64,000 bases of DNA from Streptomyces fuscichromogenes (lineage in GTDB: Bacteria; Actinomycetota; Actinomycetes; Streptomycetales; Streptomycetaceae), in assembly GCF_014645815.1 (NCBI RefSeq), contig NZ_BMML01000029.1, forward strand, positions 62,001-126,000. The letters run 5' to 3'. A model generated the notes under the pieces. The model made no database searches. It was not told the origin of the DNA and saw nothing but the letters and a program-made list of their open reading frames with translations. Positions within the stretch are counted from its first letter, which is position 1. Each line of letters begins with the position of its first letter. Below are positions 17,401 through 26,200 of this stretch, piece by piece. The translations under genes were made by a program, and so were the position numbers.

Positions 17401-17849
17401 TGGTCCGGCAGGAGGCCGCGGCCATCCTCGGCCACGCCTCGCCCGACCTGGTCGAACCGGACCGGCCGTTCCGGGACATCGGGTTCGACTCGCTGACCGC
17501 CGTGGAGCTGCGCAACCGGCTGACCGGACGGACCGGCGTGCGGGTACCGGCCACCGTGGTGTTCGACCACCCCACCCCGGCCGCGATCACCCGCCATCTG
17601 CTCGGCGAGCTGGGCGCCGGGGGCGACGGGACCGAGGCGCTGCTGGCAGACCTGGATCAGCTGGCGGCGGCGCTGGACACCGCGGGCGCGGAGGCGCACG
17701 CCCGGGTGCTCGACCGGATGCGGGCGATCGTGCGGCGCTGGGACTCGCCCGGTGCGCAACCGACCGACGGGGAGCCGGACTTCGACGTGGCGACAGCCAG
17801 CGACGACGAGATCTTCGACCTCATCGACCAGGAGTTCGGCACCGCATGA
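11409..17849 (+). CDS. Modular type I PKS, single fully reducing module M4
   Basis: This 2146-residue protein starts at an ATG overlapping the previous stop (ATGA). It begins with a docking helix (IDALRASLKDN) and has KS (about 11514-12790, ACSSS), AT (about 13109-14130), DH, ER, KR and ACP. The AT active site is GHSQGE, but the specificity motif is VASH (13686-13697) rather than YASH or HAFH, which in this family goes with extenders larger than methylmalonyl. The DH keeps HAAAGAVLLPG (about 14301) and HPALLDAAMH. The ER keeps the NADPH loop HAAAGGVGM. The KR has the LDD motif (B type) and an intact Tyr. ACP Ser lies in GFDSL (17480-17494). The C-terminal docking region (about 17630-17846) ends DEIFDLIDQEFG. 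The module should add one alkyl-branched, fully saturated unit. Confidence 0.95.
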   Translation: MSTTENAQLIDALRASLKDNARLRHRYDSVLAAAAEPIAIVGMACRLPGGVESPEDLWRLVSSDGDGITGFPDNRGWDLDNLFHPDPDHPGTSYASEGGFLHEAGEFDPGFFGISPREALAMDPQQRLMLEISWEVFERAGVDPTALRGKDVGVFSGIAFHDYGADLSAVPEGLEGFVLTGGAGSVLSGRVSYLFGFEGPAVTLDTACSSSLVTLHLAVQALRNGECSMALAGGVTVMAASDAFVGFSRQRGLAPDGRCKAFAAAADGTGFAEGACVLLVERLSDARRSGHNVLAVVRGSAVNQDGASNGLTAPNGPSQQRVIRRALANAGLTPSEVDAVEAHGTGTALGDPIEAQAILTTYGQDRERPLWLGSLKSNIGHTQAAAGAAGVIKMVLAMRHGVLPRTLHVDEPTPQVDWTAGEVELLTGQQPWPATGRPRRAGVSGFGISGTNAHVIIEQAPEPVAPEPTGTRPMFTTSPTPLLVSGRGENALRAQAHRLHSHLDSASDTGLGDVAWSLATTRTAHDQRAVVLADDRDEALAGLTALAEGLPSPSAVPGSAADGDQRVVFVFPGQGSQWHGMAARLLDESPVFAARMAECDRAVGELVDWSLLDVVTDAAGAPSLDRIEILQPVLFAVNVSLAAMWQGAGVEPAAVVGHSQGEVAAACVAGALSLEDAARVVVLRSALFAAELVGNGAVVSVALGPDEVERLIAAWDGRLTLGGRNSPAASTVVGDMAALTEFVTECRAAGIRAQVVGSTVASHCAQVDPLHDRIVDMLAGIAPKPARIPFYSTVDAASIDTESLTGEYWFRNARFPVEFDRTVRALLADEHQYFVECSAHPVLTVAMQATFEDFGAAAVAVGSLRRGEGGARRLLTSFAEGFVRGMPVDWPTVLGGGQRVDLPTYAFHRQHFWLESAGGAVEAGGLGLTGAEHPLLGAVAELPEFGGVVMTSRLSLRAQPWLADHAAAGAVLLPGAAFVEWMVRAGDEVGCGVIEELVLEAPLTLGARDAVRVQIAVGAPDSGGRRPVTVHARAEDAGPDAEWTRHASGTLTAKAPEPAAELRDWPPAGATPVDGERVAGAYEELAALGYGYGPAFRGLKAVWTAGADVFAEVELPEAVRGDAAAFGLHPALLDAAMHAIAFRADADARLALPFAYRDVVLHAAGAATLRVHITPAEADAVALHLADATGAPVATIGAVVSRAVESAAPAVKPVSERIFQVVWEPVAAETSRAMADPVTVGTADDIRELAETADFGLPELLLLHLPDDRPDDDVTALTTRVLSLLQAWLAEPLLDDSRLLVLGRGGVAVHHERELTSVATAAAYGLLRSAQAENPGRVVIVDSDGAAASAAALAAALDADEPQLALRDGQLFVRRLVRAVGRERLDIPAGPATWRLQPGGDGTLEHLAAVEAPAATARLRPGQVRVEVRAAGLNFLDVLVALGVRNEAGLGNEGSGVVVEVGPDVTGPAVGDRVMGLFPDAVGPLAVADHRTVVRMPKEWTFEQAASVPMAFLTAYYALRDLGGLVAGESLLVHAAAGGVGMAAVQLARHWGVEVYATASPGKWATVAACGVDPARIASSRSLDFETRIRDASGGRGVDAVLNSLAGDFVDASLRLLGSGGRLLEMGKSDLRDPATVPGVSYSAFSLFEAGNDRIGEMLAELVALFEQRVLTPLPLTVWDARLAPAAFRHMSQARHVGKNVFTLPRQLDPAGTMLVTGGTGSLGRQVARRLVTEHGVRHLVLASRRGPAAEGIGELSAELEELGASVRVVACDAADRTALADLLSSLPADAPLTGVVHTAGLLDDGVLTALTPERLAAVLRPKIDAARNLHDLTRDTDLARFVLFSSAAGTFDAPGQGNYAAANAALDALAQQRHADGRPATSLAWGLWSQVTEMSAHLDDVDQKRMARGGMTGLTAAEGLELLDAALGEPDAVLVPAAMDFGALRAQAATGALPALLRTLVRPGRRAAQSAAADVDELAARLARSGPAEREHIVLGLVRQEAAAILGHASPDLVEPDRPFRDIGFDSLTAVELRNRLTGRTGVRVPATVVFDHPTPAAITRHLLGELGAGGDGTEALLADLDQLAAALDTAGAEAHARVLDRMRAIVRRWDSPGAQPTDGEPDFDVATASDDEIFDLIDQEFGTA

Positions 17850-17861
17850 GCCGCGCCGATC

Positions 17862-17871
17862 GAGGAGAGGG
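17862..17871 (+). promoter_or_regulatory. Ribosome binding site deciding the M5 PKS start
   Basis: GAGGAGAGGG lies seven bases before the ATG at 17879. It favours this start over the overlapping ATG at 17846. Confidence 0.6.
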
Positions 17872-17878
17872 ACCGCCC

Positions 17879-20800
17879 ATGGCAGACGACAAGCTCCGTG
17901 ACTACCTGAAGCGGGTGGTGGCCGACGCCCGGCGGCTGCAGAAGCGGGTGCGGGACCTGGAGGCCGAACGCACCGAGCCGATCGCCATCGTCGGCATGGC
18001 ATGCCGGCTGCCGGGCGGCGTCACATCGCCCGAGGACCTGTGGGACCTGGTGACGGCCGAACGGGACGGCATCAGCGGGTTCCCCACGGACCGCGGCTGG
18101 GACCTCGACGCGCTGTTCCACGCCGACCCCGACCATCCCGGCACCAGCTACGTGCGCGAGGGCGGCTTCCTGCACGACGCCGGTCGGTTCGACGCGGGGC
18201 TCTTCGGGATCTCGCCACGTGAGGCGTTGGCCATGGACCCGCAGCAGCGGTTGATGCTGGAGGTGTCCTGGGAGGCGTTGGAACGCGCCGGTCTCGACCC
18301 GCGGTCGCTGAGCGGCGCGGACGTCGGAGTCTTCAGCGGCTACTGCGGGCACGACTACGGCACCGGCCTGCCCGAGGTACCGGATTCCCTGCAGGGCTTC
18401 ATGATGACCTCCGACGCCGGCAGCGTTCTGTCCGGGCGGGTCGCCTATGTGCTGGGCCTGGAGGGGCCGGCCGTCACGATCGACACGGCGTGCTCGTCCT
18501 CGCTGGTGGCACTGCACCTGGCCGTGCAGGCCCTGCGGGACGGCGACTGCGCCATGGCGTTGGCCGGTGGGGTGACCGTGATGGCCACACCGCGGGCGTT
18601 CGTGGGCTTCGCCCGGCAGCGCGGGCTGGCCGCCGATGCCCGCTGCAAGGCGTTCGCGGCCGGCGCGGACGGCACCATCTTCGCCGAGGGGGTCGGCGTG
18701 CTGGTGGTGGAGCGGCTGTCCGACGCCCGACGGTCGGGGCACAACGTCCTGGCGGTGGTGCGGGGTTCGGCCGTGAACCAGGACGGCGCGTCGAACGGGC
18801 TGACCGCACCGAGCGGTCCGTCGCAGCAGCGTGTGATCCGTCGGGCGCTGGCCGACGCACGTCTGTCCCCTTCGGACGTCGACGTGGTCGAGGCGCACGG
18901 CACCGGGACCGCACTGGGCGATCCCATCGAGGCACAGGCGATCCTGGCCACGTACGGACAGGACCGGGCCCGGCCGCTGCTGCTCGGCTCGGTGAAGTCC
19001 AACATCGGCCACACACAGGGCGCCGCCGGCGTGGCCGGGGTCATGAAGATGGTGCTGGCCATGGGACACGGCATCGTGCCGCGAACCCTGCACGTGGACG
19101 AGCCGACGCCGCAGGTGGACTGGACCGCCGGCGCGGTGGAACTGGCCGTCGCGCAGCGTCCGTGGCCGCGGACCGGGCAGCCGCGCCGGGCCGCGGTGTC
19201 CGGCTTCGGGGTGAGCGGCACCAACGCGCACGTGATCCTGGAGCAGGCACCGCCGATCGACGCCGGGGAATCGCCGGCCGAACTGGACGTGACCCCGCTG
19301 GTGCTCTCCGGGCACGGAAGCGAGGCACTGCGGGCGCAGGCCGGCCGGCTGTCGGCGTTCCTGCGCGACTCGGCGGCGCCGACCGGCGAGGCGGCCCGGA
19401 CACTGGCGTTCGGGCGGGCGGCGTTGCCGCGGCGCGCAGTGGTGCTGGCCCCGGGACGCGACGACGCACTGTCCGCCCTGGACGCCCTGGCGCAGGGTGC
19501 CGACCACCCGGCCGTCGTGACCGGTGCCGTCGCCCGCGGCCGGCTGGCCATGGTGTTCCCCGGGCAGGGAGCGCAGCGGGCCGGCATGGGCCGCGCGCTG
19601 TACGAGCGGTATCCGGTGTTCCGGCAGGCGTTCGACGAGATCTGCGTGGAGCTGGACCGGCAACTCGGCACGGACGTCCGGGACGTCGTGTTCGGTGACG
19701 CGGGGGAGCTGATCGAGCGGACGGTGTTCGCCCAGGCGTCGCTGTTCGCGCTGGGCGTCGGCCTGCTGCGGCTGTGGGAGTCGTTCGGCGTACGACCGGA
19801 CGTGGTCGCCGGCCACTCGGTCGGGGAGATCGCCGCGGCGCACGCGGCCGGCGTGCTGTCCCTGGCCGACGCGATCACGCTGGTGGCGGCGCGCGGCCTG
19901 TTGATGGAGGCGTTGCCGCCGGGCGGCGTGATGGTGTCGGTGCTCGCGCCGGAACAACGGGTGCGGGCGGCACTGGTGCCCGGTGTGGACGTGGCGGCGG
20001 TCAACGGGCCGTCGTCGGTGGTGCTCTCCGGTGACGAGCACGCGGTGTCCCGGGTCTCGGACGAACTGGCGGCTGCGGGTCACAAGACGAAGCGCCTGAC
20101 CGTGTCGCACGCGTTCCATTCGGCGCTGATGGAGCCGATGCTGGCGGAGTTCCGGGCCGCGGTGTCCGGGCTGACCTTCGCGCCGCCGCGGCTGCCGTTC
20201 GTGTCGACGGTGACCGGCACGGTCATGGCGGAGTTCGACACCGAGTACTGGGTGCGGCAGGTGCGGGACACCGTCCGGTTCGCCGACGGCGTCAGCGCAC
20301 TGGTCGGCTGCGAGGTGCGCACGGTGCTGGAACTGGGGCCGGACGGCGCGCTGTCGGCGCTGGGCCGGGACTGCTCGCCGGACGAGCGGATCGCCTTCGT
20401 GCCGAGTCTGCACCGCGACGGCGATGTACTCAGGGCGCTCGCCGTCGGCCACGTGCGCGGCGTCGCCGTCGACTGGTCGGCGCTGCTCGGGGCCGGCCCG
20501 GTCCACACCGGCTTGCCGACCTATGCCTTCCAGCACGAGAACTTCTGGCTGTCCGGCGACCACAGAGGACCATCGACCACCGGGCACCCGCTGCTCGGCA
20601 CCTTCGTCGACCTGCCCGACACCGGCGGCGCGGTGTTCACCTCCCGGCTCTCGCTGCGGGCGCAGCCGTGGCTGGCCGACCACGTCGTCGGCGGCGAAGT
20701 CCTGCTGCCCGGCGCCGCCATGGTCGACCTCGCACTGCGAGCCGGCGACGAACTCGGCTGCGGCGCGGTCGAGGAGGTGGTGATCGAGGCGCCGGTCGTG

Positions 20801-23203
20801 CTGACCTCCGACGGAGCGCTGGCGCTGCGCGTGAGCGTGGGGGAGACCGATGACGACGGCCGTCGACCGGTCAGCGTGCACACCCGGTCGGACGTGGTCG
20901 GCGCGCCATGGACCCGGCACGCGCACGGCACCGTTCGCCAGCAGCCGGAGGCCCCGGACTTCTCGCTCGCGCAGTGGCCGCCGGACGGCGCGGTCGCCGC
21001 CGATCCTGCCGACCTGGCCGGCCTGTACGACGATCTGAGAAGCGTCGGATACCGCTACGGGCCGGTGTTCCAGGGCGTCCGTGCGGTCTGGACCCTCGAC
21101 GACGCCGTGTACGCGGAGCTGTCGCTCCCGGCCGACCACCACGACCGGGCGGCGAAGTTCGGGCTCCACCCCGCCCTGCTCGACACCGCCCTGCACGCCG
21201 CAGCCTTCCTCGACCGCGCCGGCCTGTCCTCCCGGCAGACGACGCTGCCCTTCGCATGGCGCGACGTCGCGTTGTACGCGCCGGGGGCGACGATGCTCCG
21301 CGTCCGGGTCACGGCCGGCGGTCCCGACGTGCTGCGGCTGGATCTCGCCGACGGCGACGGCATGCCGGTGGCGTCGATCGGCTCGCTGCTGTCGCGGCCG
21401 GCCACCGGTCAGCTCGGCGCCGCCCGGGTGCGGGACAGCCTGTTCCGCGAGACCTGGCCCGTGCTGGAGCTCGCACCGGCCGCGCCGACCACGGTGGTCC
21501 CGGTCGCGACCGTCGCCGACGTACGGCAGCTCGACGGCGACGCGGTCGCCGAGCTGGCGGTGCCCGAATCCGACGACGTCCGGGAGCTGACCTCCCAGGT
21601 CCTGGCCGTGCTCACCGAGTGGCTGGGGTTGTCGCTTTCCGACTCGGGCCGCCTGATCGTGACGACACGCGGCGCGGTCGCCGTCGACCCGGCCGACGTC
21701 CCCGATCCGGCCCAGGCCGCGGTGTGGGGCCTGGTCGGCTCCGCGCAGGCCGAGAACCCGGGCCGGATCGTGCTGGTCGACACCGACGGCCCGGTCGAGG
21801 CGTCGTCGGTGCTGGGTACGGACGAGACGCAACTGGCGATCAGGGCCGGCCGCGCGCACCGCCGCCGCCTGATCCGCGCCGAGGCCGCTGAACCGTTCGT
21901 GCCGGAGCCGGCCGGGACGGTGTTGATCACCGGTGGCAGCGGGTCGCTCGGCGGCATCGTCGCCCGCCATCTCGTCACCGAACACGGCGTGCGGCACGTG
22001 GTGCTGGCCAGCCGCCGGGGCGAGGCCGCCGACCTCGTCGCCGAGCTGACCGCCCTCGGGGCCACGGCCCGCGCGGTGGCGTGCGACGTGGCGGACCGCG
22101 AGGCGACCGCGCGACTGCTGGCCACCGTCGAGCCGCCGCTGACCGCCGTCGTACACACCGCCGGTGTCCTGGACGACGGCACGGTCACGGCGATGACACC
22201 CGAGCGACTGGACACCGTACTGCGGCCCAAGGCCGACGCTGCCGTCATCCTGCGCGAGCTCATGCCGACGGCCGCGAAGCTGGTGTTGTTCTCCTCGGCC
22301 GCCGGCCTGTTCGGCAGCCCCGGCCAGGCCAACTACGCGGCGGCCAACTCCTTCCTGGACGCGTACGCCCGTCGGCAGCACGCCGCCGGCCGGCCCACCG
22401 TCGCCCTGGCCTGGGGAATGTGGGCGCAGCGCGACGGCATGACGGCCGCGCTCGGCGACACCGACCGGACCCGGCTGGCCCGTGGGGGAGCGGCGGCCCT
22501 GACCGCGGCGGAGGGCATGGCGCTGTTCGACGCGGCCCTGGGCGCCGCCGAATCCGTGCTGGTGCCGATGAAGGTGGACTTCGGGGCGCTGCGGGCACAG
22601 GCATCCGCAGGCACACTGCCCGGTCTGCTGCGCGACCTGGTGCCCCGGCCGCGAGGACGGACGGCACCGGCGGGCGACGACTTCGCCGCCCGGCTGGCCG
22701 CCGCCACCGCCGCCGACCGGCCGAAGCTGCTGCTGGACGTGGTGCGCCGGGAGGCCGCGCTGGTGCTGGGCCACGCCTCGCCGGCCGCGATCGCACCCGA
22801 CCAGGTCTTCACCGACATCGGCTTCGACTCGCTGTCCGCGGTCGAGCTGCGGGACCGGCTGGCGGCACGCACCGGACTGCGGCTGCCGGCCTCCTTCACC
22901 TTCGACCACCCGACGCCGTCCGCGCTGGTCGAGTACCTGGGCGACCGGCTCGGCGGCGGCCGGAACGACGACCGTGTGCTGGCCGAACTGGCCCGGCTGG
23001 AGTCGGCGGTGGCCGACGCCGGACCCGATGGCGCGGCCACCGGCCTCGTGCCGCGGCTGCGGGCGCTGCTGGCCCGGGCCGAGGCCGCCGCCGCGTCCGA
23101 GTCGTCCGGCGACGTGGCCGCCCGCCTGGAGTCGGCGTCCGTGGCCGACGTCCTGGCCTTCATCGACGACGAGTTCGGCCCGGAAGACCCCGAGGGAGAG
23201 TGA
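17879..23203 (+). CDS. Modular type I PKS, single module M5 (KS-AT-DH-KR-ACP)
   Basis: The protein has 1774 residues from the ATG at 17879, chosen because a strong ribosome binding site precedes it by seven bases. An in-frame ATG at 17846 overlaps the previous stop and would add 11 residues. The order is N-terminal docking coiled coil (LRDYLKRVVADA), KS (about 17979-19250), AT with HAFH (20108-20119, malonyl type, GHSVGE), DH with HVVGGEVLLPG (about 20679) and HPALLDTALH, KR with LDD and an intact Tyr (NYAAAN), ACP with GFDSL, and a C-terminal docking region ending VLAFIDDEFG. There is no ER, so the module should leave a double bond, of E geometry if the B-type KR reads true. Confidence 0.95.
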   Translation: MADDKLRDYLKRVVADARRLQKRVRDLEAERTEPIAIVGMACRLPGGVTSPEDLWDLVTAERDGISGFPTDRGWDLDALFHADPDHPGTSYVREGGFLHDAGRFDAGLFGISPREALAMDPQQRLMLEVSWEALERAGLDPRSLSGADVGVFSGYCGHDYGTGLPEVPDSLQGFMMTSDAGSVLSGRVAYVLGLEGPAVTIDTACSSSLVALHLAVQALRDGDCAMALAGGVTVMATPRAFVGFARQRGLAADARCKAFAAGADGTIFAEGVGVLVVERLSDARRSGHNVLAVVRGSAVNQDGASNGLTAPSGPSQQRVIRRALADARLSPSDVDVVEAHGTGTALGDPIEAQAILATYGQDRARPLLLGSVKSNIGHTQGAAGVAGVMKMVLAMGHGIVPRTLHVDEPTPQVDWTAGAVELAVAQRPWPRTGQPRRAAVSGFGVSGTNAHVILEQAPPIDAGESPAELDVTPLVLSGHGSEALRAQAGRLSAFLRDSAAPTGEAARTLAFGRAALPRRAVVLAPGRDDALSALDALAQGADHPAVVTGAVARGRLAMVFPGQGAQRAGMGRALYERYPVFRQAFDEICVELDRQLGTDVRDVVFGDAGELIERTVFAQASLFALGVGLLRLWESFGVRPDVVAGHSVGEIAAAHAAGVLSLADAITLVAARGLLMEALPPGGVMVSVLAPEQRVRAALVPGVDVAAVNGPSSVVLSGDEHAVSRVSDELAAAGHKTKRLTVSHAFHSALMEPMLAEFRAAVSGLTFAPPRLPFVSTVTGTVMAEFDTEYWVRQVRDTVRFADGVSALVGCEVRTVLELGPDGALSALGRDCSPDERIAFVPSLHRDGDVLRALAVGHVRGVAVDWSALLGAGPVHTGLPTYAFQHENFWLSGDHRGPSTTGHPLLGTFVDLPDTGGAVFTSRLSLRAQPWLADHVVGGEVLLPGAAMVDLALRAGDELGCGAVEEVVIEAPVVLTSDGALALRVSVGETDDDGRRPVSVHTRSDVVGAPWTRHAHGTVRQQPEAPDFSLAQWPPDGAVAADPADLAGLYDDLRSVGYRYGPVFQGVRAVWTLDDAVYAELSLPADHHDRAAKFGLHPALLDTALHAAAFLDRAGLSSRQTTLPFAWRDVALYAPGATMLRVRVTAGGPDVLRLDLADGDGMPVASIGSLLSRPATGQLGAARVRDSLFRETWPVLELAPAAPTTVVPVATVADVRQLDGDAVAELAVPESDDVRELTSQVLAVLTEWLGLSLSDSGRLIVTTRGAVAVDPADVPDPAQAAVWGLVGSAQAENPGRIVLVDTDGPVEASSVLGTDETQLAIRAGRAHRRRLIRAEAAEPFVPEPAGTVLITGGSGSLGGIVARHLVTEHGVRHVVLASRRGEAADLVAELTALGATARAVACDVADREATARLLATVEPPLTAVVHTAGVLDDGTVTAMTPERLDTVLRPKADAAVILRELMPTAAKLVLFSSAAGLFGSPGQANYAAANSFLDAYARRQHAAGRPTVALAWGMWAQRDGMTAALGDTDRTRLARGGAAALTAAEGMALFDAALGAAESVLVPMKVDFGALRAQASAGTLPGLLRDLVPRPRGRTAPAGDDFAARLAAATAADRPKLLLDVVRREAALVLGHASPAAIAPDQVFTDIGFDSLSAVELRDRLAARTGLRLPASFTFDHPTPSALVEYLGDRLGGGRNDDRVLAELARLESAVADAGPDGAATGLVPRLRALLARAEAAAASESSGDVAARLESASVADVLAFIDDEFGPEDPEGE

Positions 23204-23211
23204 CCAGAGCA

Positions 23212-26200
23212 GTGGACAGTCAGGACACGACCGGTGGCGACGAGCGGCTGGTCAAGTACCTCAAGCGGGTGACCGCCGACCTGCACCAGACCCGGCAGCG
23301 ACTGGCGCGGGTGACGGCGGAGCGGTCCGAGCCGATCGCCATCGTGGGCATGGCCTGTCGGCTGCCCGGCGGCGTCGCCTCGCCGGAGGACCTGTGGGAC
23401 CTGGTCGCCGGCGGCCGGGACGCCATCACGGCGTTCCCGGACAACCGCGGCTGGGACCTGGACACCCTGTTCCATCCCGACCCGGACCACCCCGGCACCA
23501 GCTACGTGCGGGCCGGTGGCTTCCTGCACGACGCCGACCGGTTCGACCCCGGTTTCTTCGGGATCTCACCACGCGAGGCGCTGGCGATGGACCCGCAGCA
23601 GCGGTTGATGCTGGAGGTCTCCTGGGAGGCGTTCGAGCGGGCCGGGATCGACCCGACGACGTTGCGCGGCGAGGCCGTCGGCGTCTACTGCGGCGCCCTC
23701 AACCAGGACTACGCGGCCCGGCTGGACACCGTGCCCGAGGGCGTGGAGGGCCACCTGGTGACCGGCGGCGCCGGCAGCGTGCTGTCCGGGCGCGTGTCGT
23801 ACGTGCTGGGACTGGAGGGCCCGGCGGTCACGGTGGACACCGCCTGTTCTTCGTCGCTGGTGACGTTGCACCTGGCGGCGCAGGCACTGCGCGACGGCGA
23901 GTGCTCGATGGCGCTGGCAGGCGGCGTGACCGTGATGTCCACCTCCTGGGCTTTCGTCGGGGTGTCCCGGCAACGCGGCATGGCCGAGGACGGGCGGTGC
24001 AAGTCCTTCTCCAGCGACGCCGACGGCACCGGTCTGGCCGAGGGCGCCGGTGTGCTGCTGCTGGAACGGCTGTCCGAGGCCGAGCGGCTGGGACATCCGG
24101 TGCTTGCGGTGGTACGCGGCTCCGCGGTGAACCAGGACGGCGCCTCCAACGGGCTGACCGCGCCGAGCGGGCCGTCGCAGCAACGCGTGATCCTGAAGGC
24201 GCTGGAGACGGCCGGGCTCGCACCGTCCGACGTGGACGCCGTGGAGGCGCACGGCACCGGCACCGCGTTGGGCGACCCGATCGAGGCGCAGGCCCTGCTG
24301 GCCACCTACGGCCAGGGCCGGCCGGCGCACCGCCCGCTGTGGCTGGGGTCGTTGAAGTCCAACATCGGCCACACACAGGCCGCCGCCGGCGTCGCCGGCG
24401 TGATCAAGATGGTGCAGGCGATCCGGCACGCGCAGCTGCCGCCGACGCTGAACGTCACCGAACCGACCAGACAGGTGGACTGGTCGACCGGCGCGGTGGA
24501 ACTGCTGACCGCCGGCCGGGACTGGCCCGAGGCGGCCGCGCCACGCCGCGGGGCGGTGTCCGGGTTCGGGGTCAGCGGCACCAACGCGCACGTGATCATC
24601 GAGCAGGCGCCGCCGGTTGCCGACCCCGTCGGGGCCGCCCTCGACGAGACGTCCGTCGGCGGCGGCATCGCGCCTGTGGTGGTGACCGGCCAGGGCGCGG
24701 CCGGACGCGCCGCCCAGGCCCGGCAGCTGGCCGCTCTGCTGGCCGACCGGCCGGACCTGGCGGTCGGCGATGTCGCCCATGCGCTGGTCCGCAACCGCGC
24801 GGTGCTCCCGGACCGCGCCGTGGTGCTCGCCGCGGACGTCGTGGACGGGCTCACCGCGCTGGCCGACGACCGGTCCGCCGCCGGCGTCGTCCGCGGCGAG
24901 GGACCGCTCGTGACCGGCGAAGTGGTGTTCGTCTTCCCCGGGCAGGGCTCGCAGTGGCTGGGCATGGCCGCCGAACTCTTCGAGTCCTCGCCGGTGTTCG
25001 CCGCCGCCATGGCGGAATGCGACGAGGTGCTGCGCGACTACGTGGACTGGTCGGTGATCGACGTGATCCGCCAGGATCCGGCCGCTCCCGACCCGACCCG
25101 CATCGAGGTCGTACAGCCGTCGCTGTTCTCCGTACACGTGTCGCTGGCCGCCCTGTGGCAGCACGTCGGCGTGCGGCCGGCCGCGGTGGTCGGACACAGC
25201 CAGGGCGAGATCGCCGCCGCCGTCGTGTCCGGCGCGCTGTCGCTGTCCGACGGCGCCCGCGTCATCGTGGCCCGCAGCGCCCTGCTGGCCGAAGAACTGC
25301 TGGGCAAGGGCGCGATGGCGTGGATCGGCACCTCCGCGGCCGACGTCGAGGCCCGGCTGGCGGAGTGGGCCGACCGGGTCTCCGTCGCCGGCCGCAACTC
25401 GCCCCGGGCGGTCACCGTGGTCGGCGAGACCGAGGCGCTGCACGAGCTCGTCGCCGCCTGCAAGGCCGACGGCATCCGCACCCAGATCGTCGGCTCGTCG
25501 GTGGCGTCGCACTGCGCGCAGATCGAACCGCTGCGTGACCGGCTGCTGGCGATGTTCGCCGACGTCACTCCGATGGCCGCGCGGGTACCGTTCTACTCGT
25601 CGGTCAGCGGCACGAAGATCGACACCACCGGCATGGACGCGGAGTACTGGTACCGCAACGCCCGCGAGCCGGTCGACCTGGAAACGGCCGTACGCAACCT
25701 GATCGCCGACGGCTACGCGTTCTTCGTGGAGCTCAGCGCGCACCCGGTGCTCACCGTGCCGGTGCAGGAGACCGCGGAGGCGGTCGGCGCGGACATCGTC
25801 GCCGTCGGCTCGCTGCGCCGCGACGACGGCGGCCCCCGACGGTTCCTCACCTCCATGGCCGAAGGCTTCGTGCGCGGTCTGCCGGTGGACTGGTCCACGC
25901 TGTTCGACGCCGACCGCCCGGCGCATGTCGAACTGCCGACCTACCCGTTCCAGCAGCAGCGTTACTGGCTGGCCACCAGCGACACGACCGGCGATGCCGG
26001 CGGCCTCGGCCTCAGCGGCGCCGAGCACCCGTTGCTGGGAGCGGTGGCCGAGCTGCCCGAGTCCGGCGGTGTGCTGGTGACATCGAGGCTGTCGCTGCGG
26101 TCACAGCCATGGCTGGCGGATCACGCCGCGGCGGGCACGGTGCTGCTGCCCGGCGCGGCATTTGTGGAGTTGGTGGTGCGCGCCGGCGACGAAGTGGAGT

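Noticed and set aside
17072..17878. N-terminal extension of the M5 PKS to 17072
   Set aside because: It overlaps the ACP and docking region of the M4 gene in another frame; the docking coiled coil begins at 17879.
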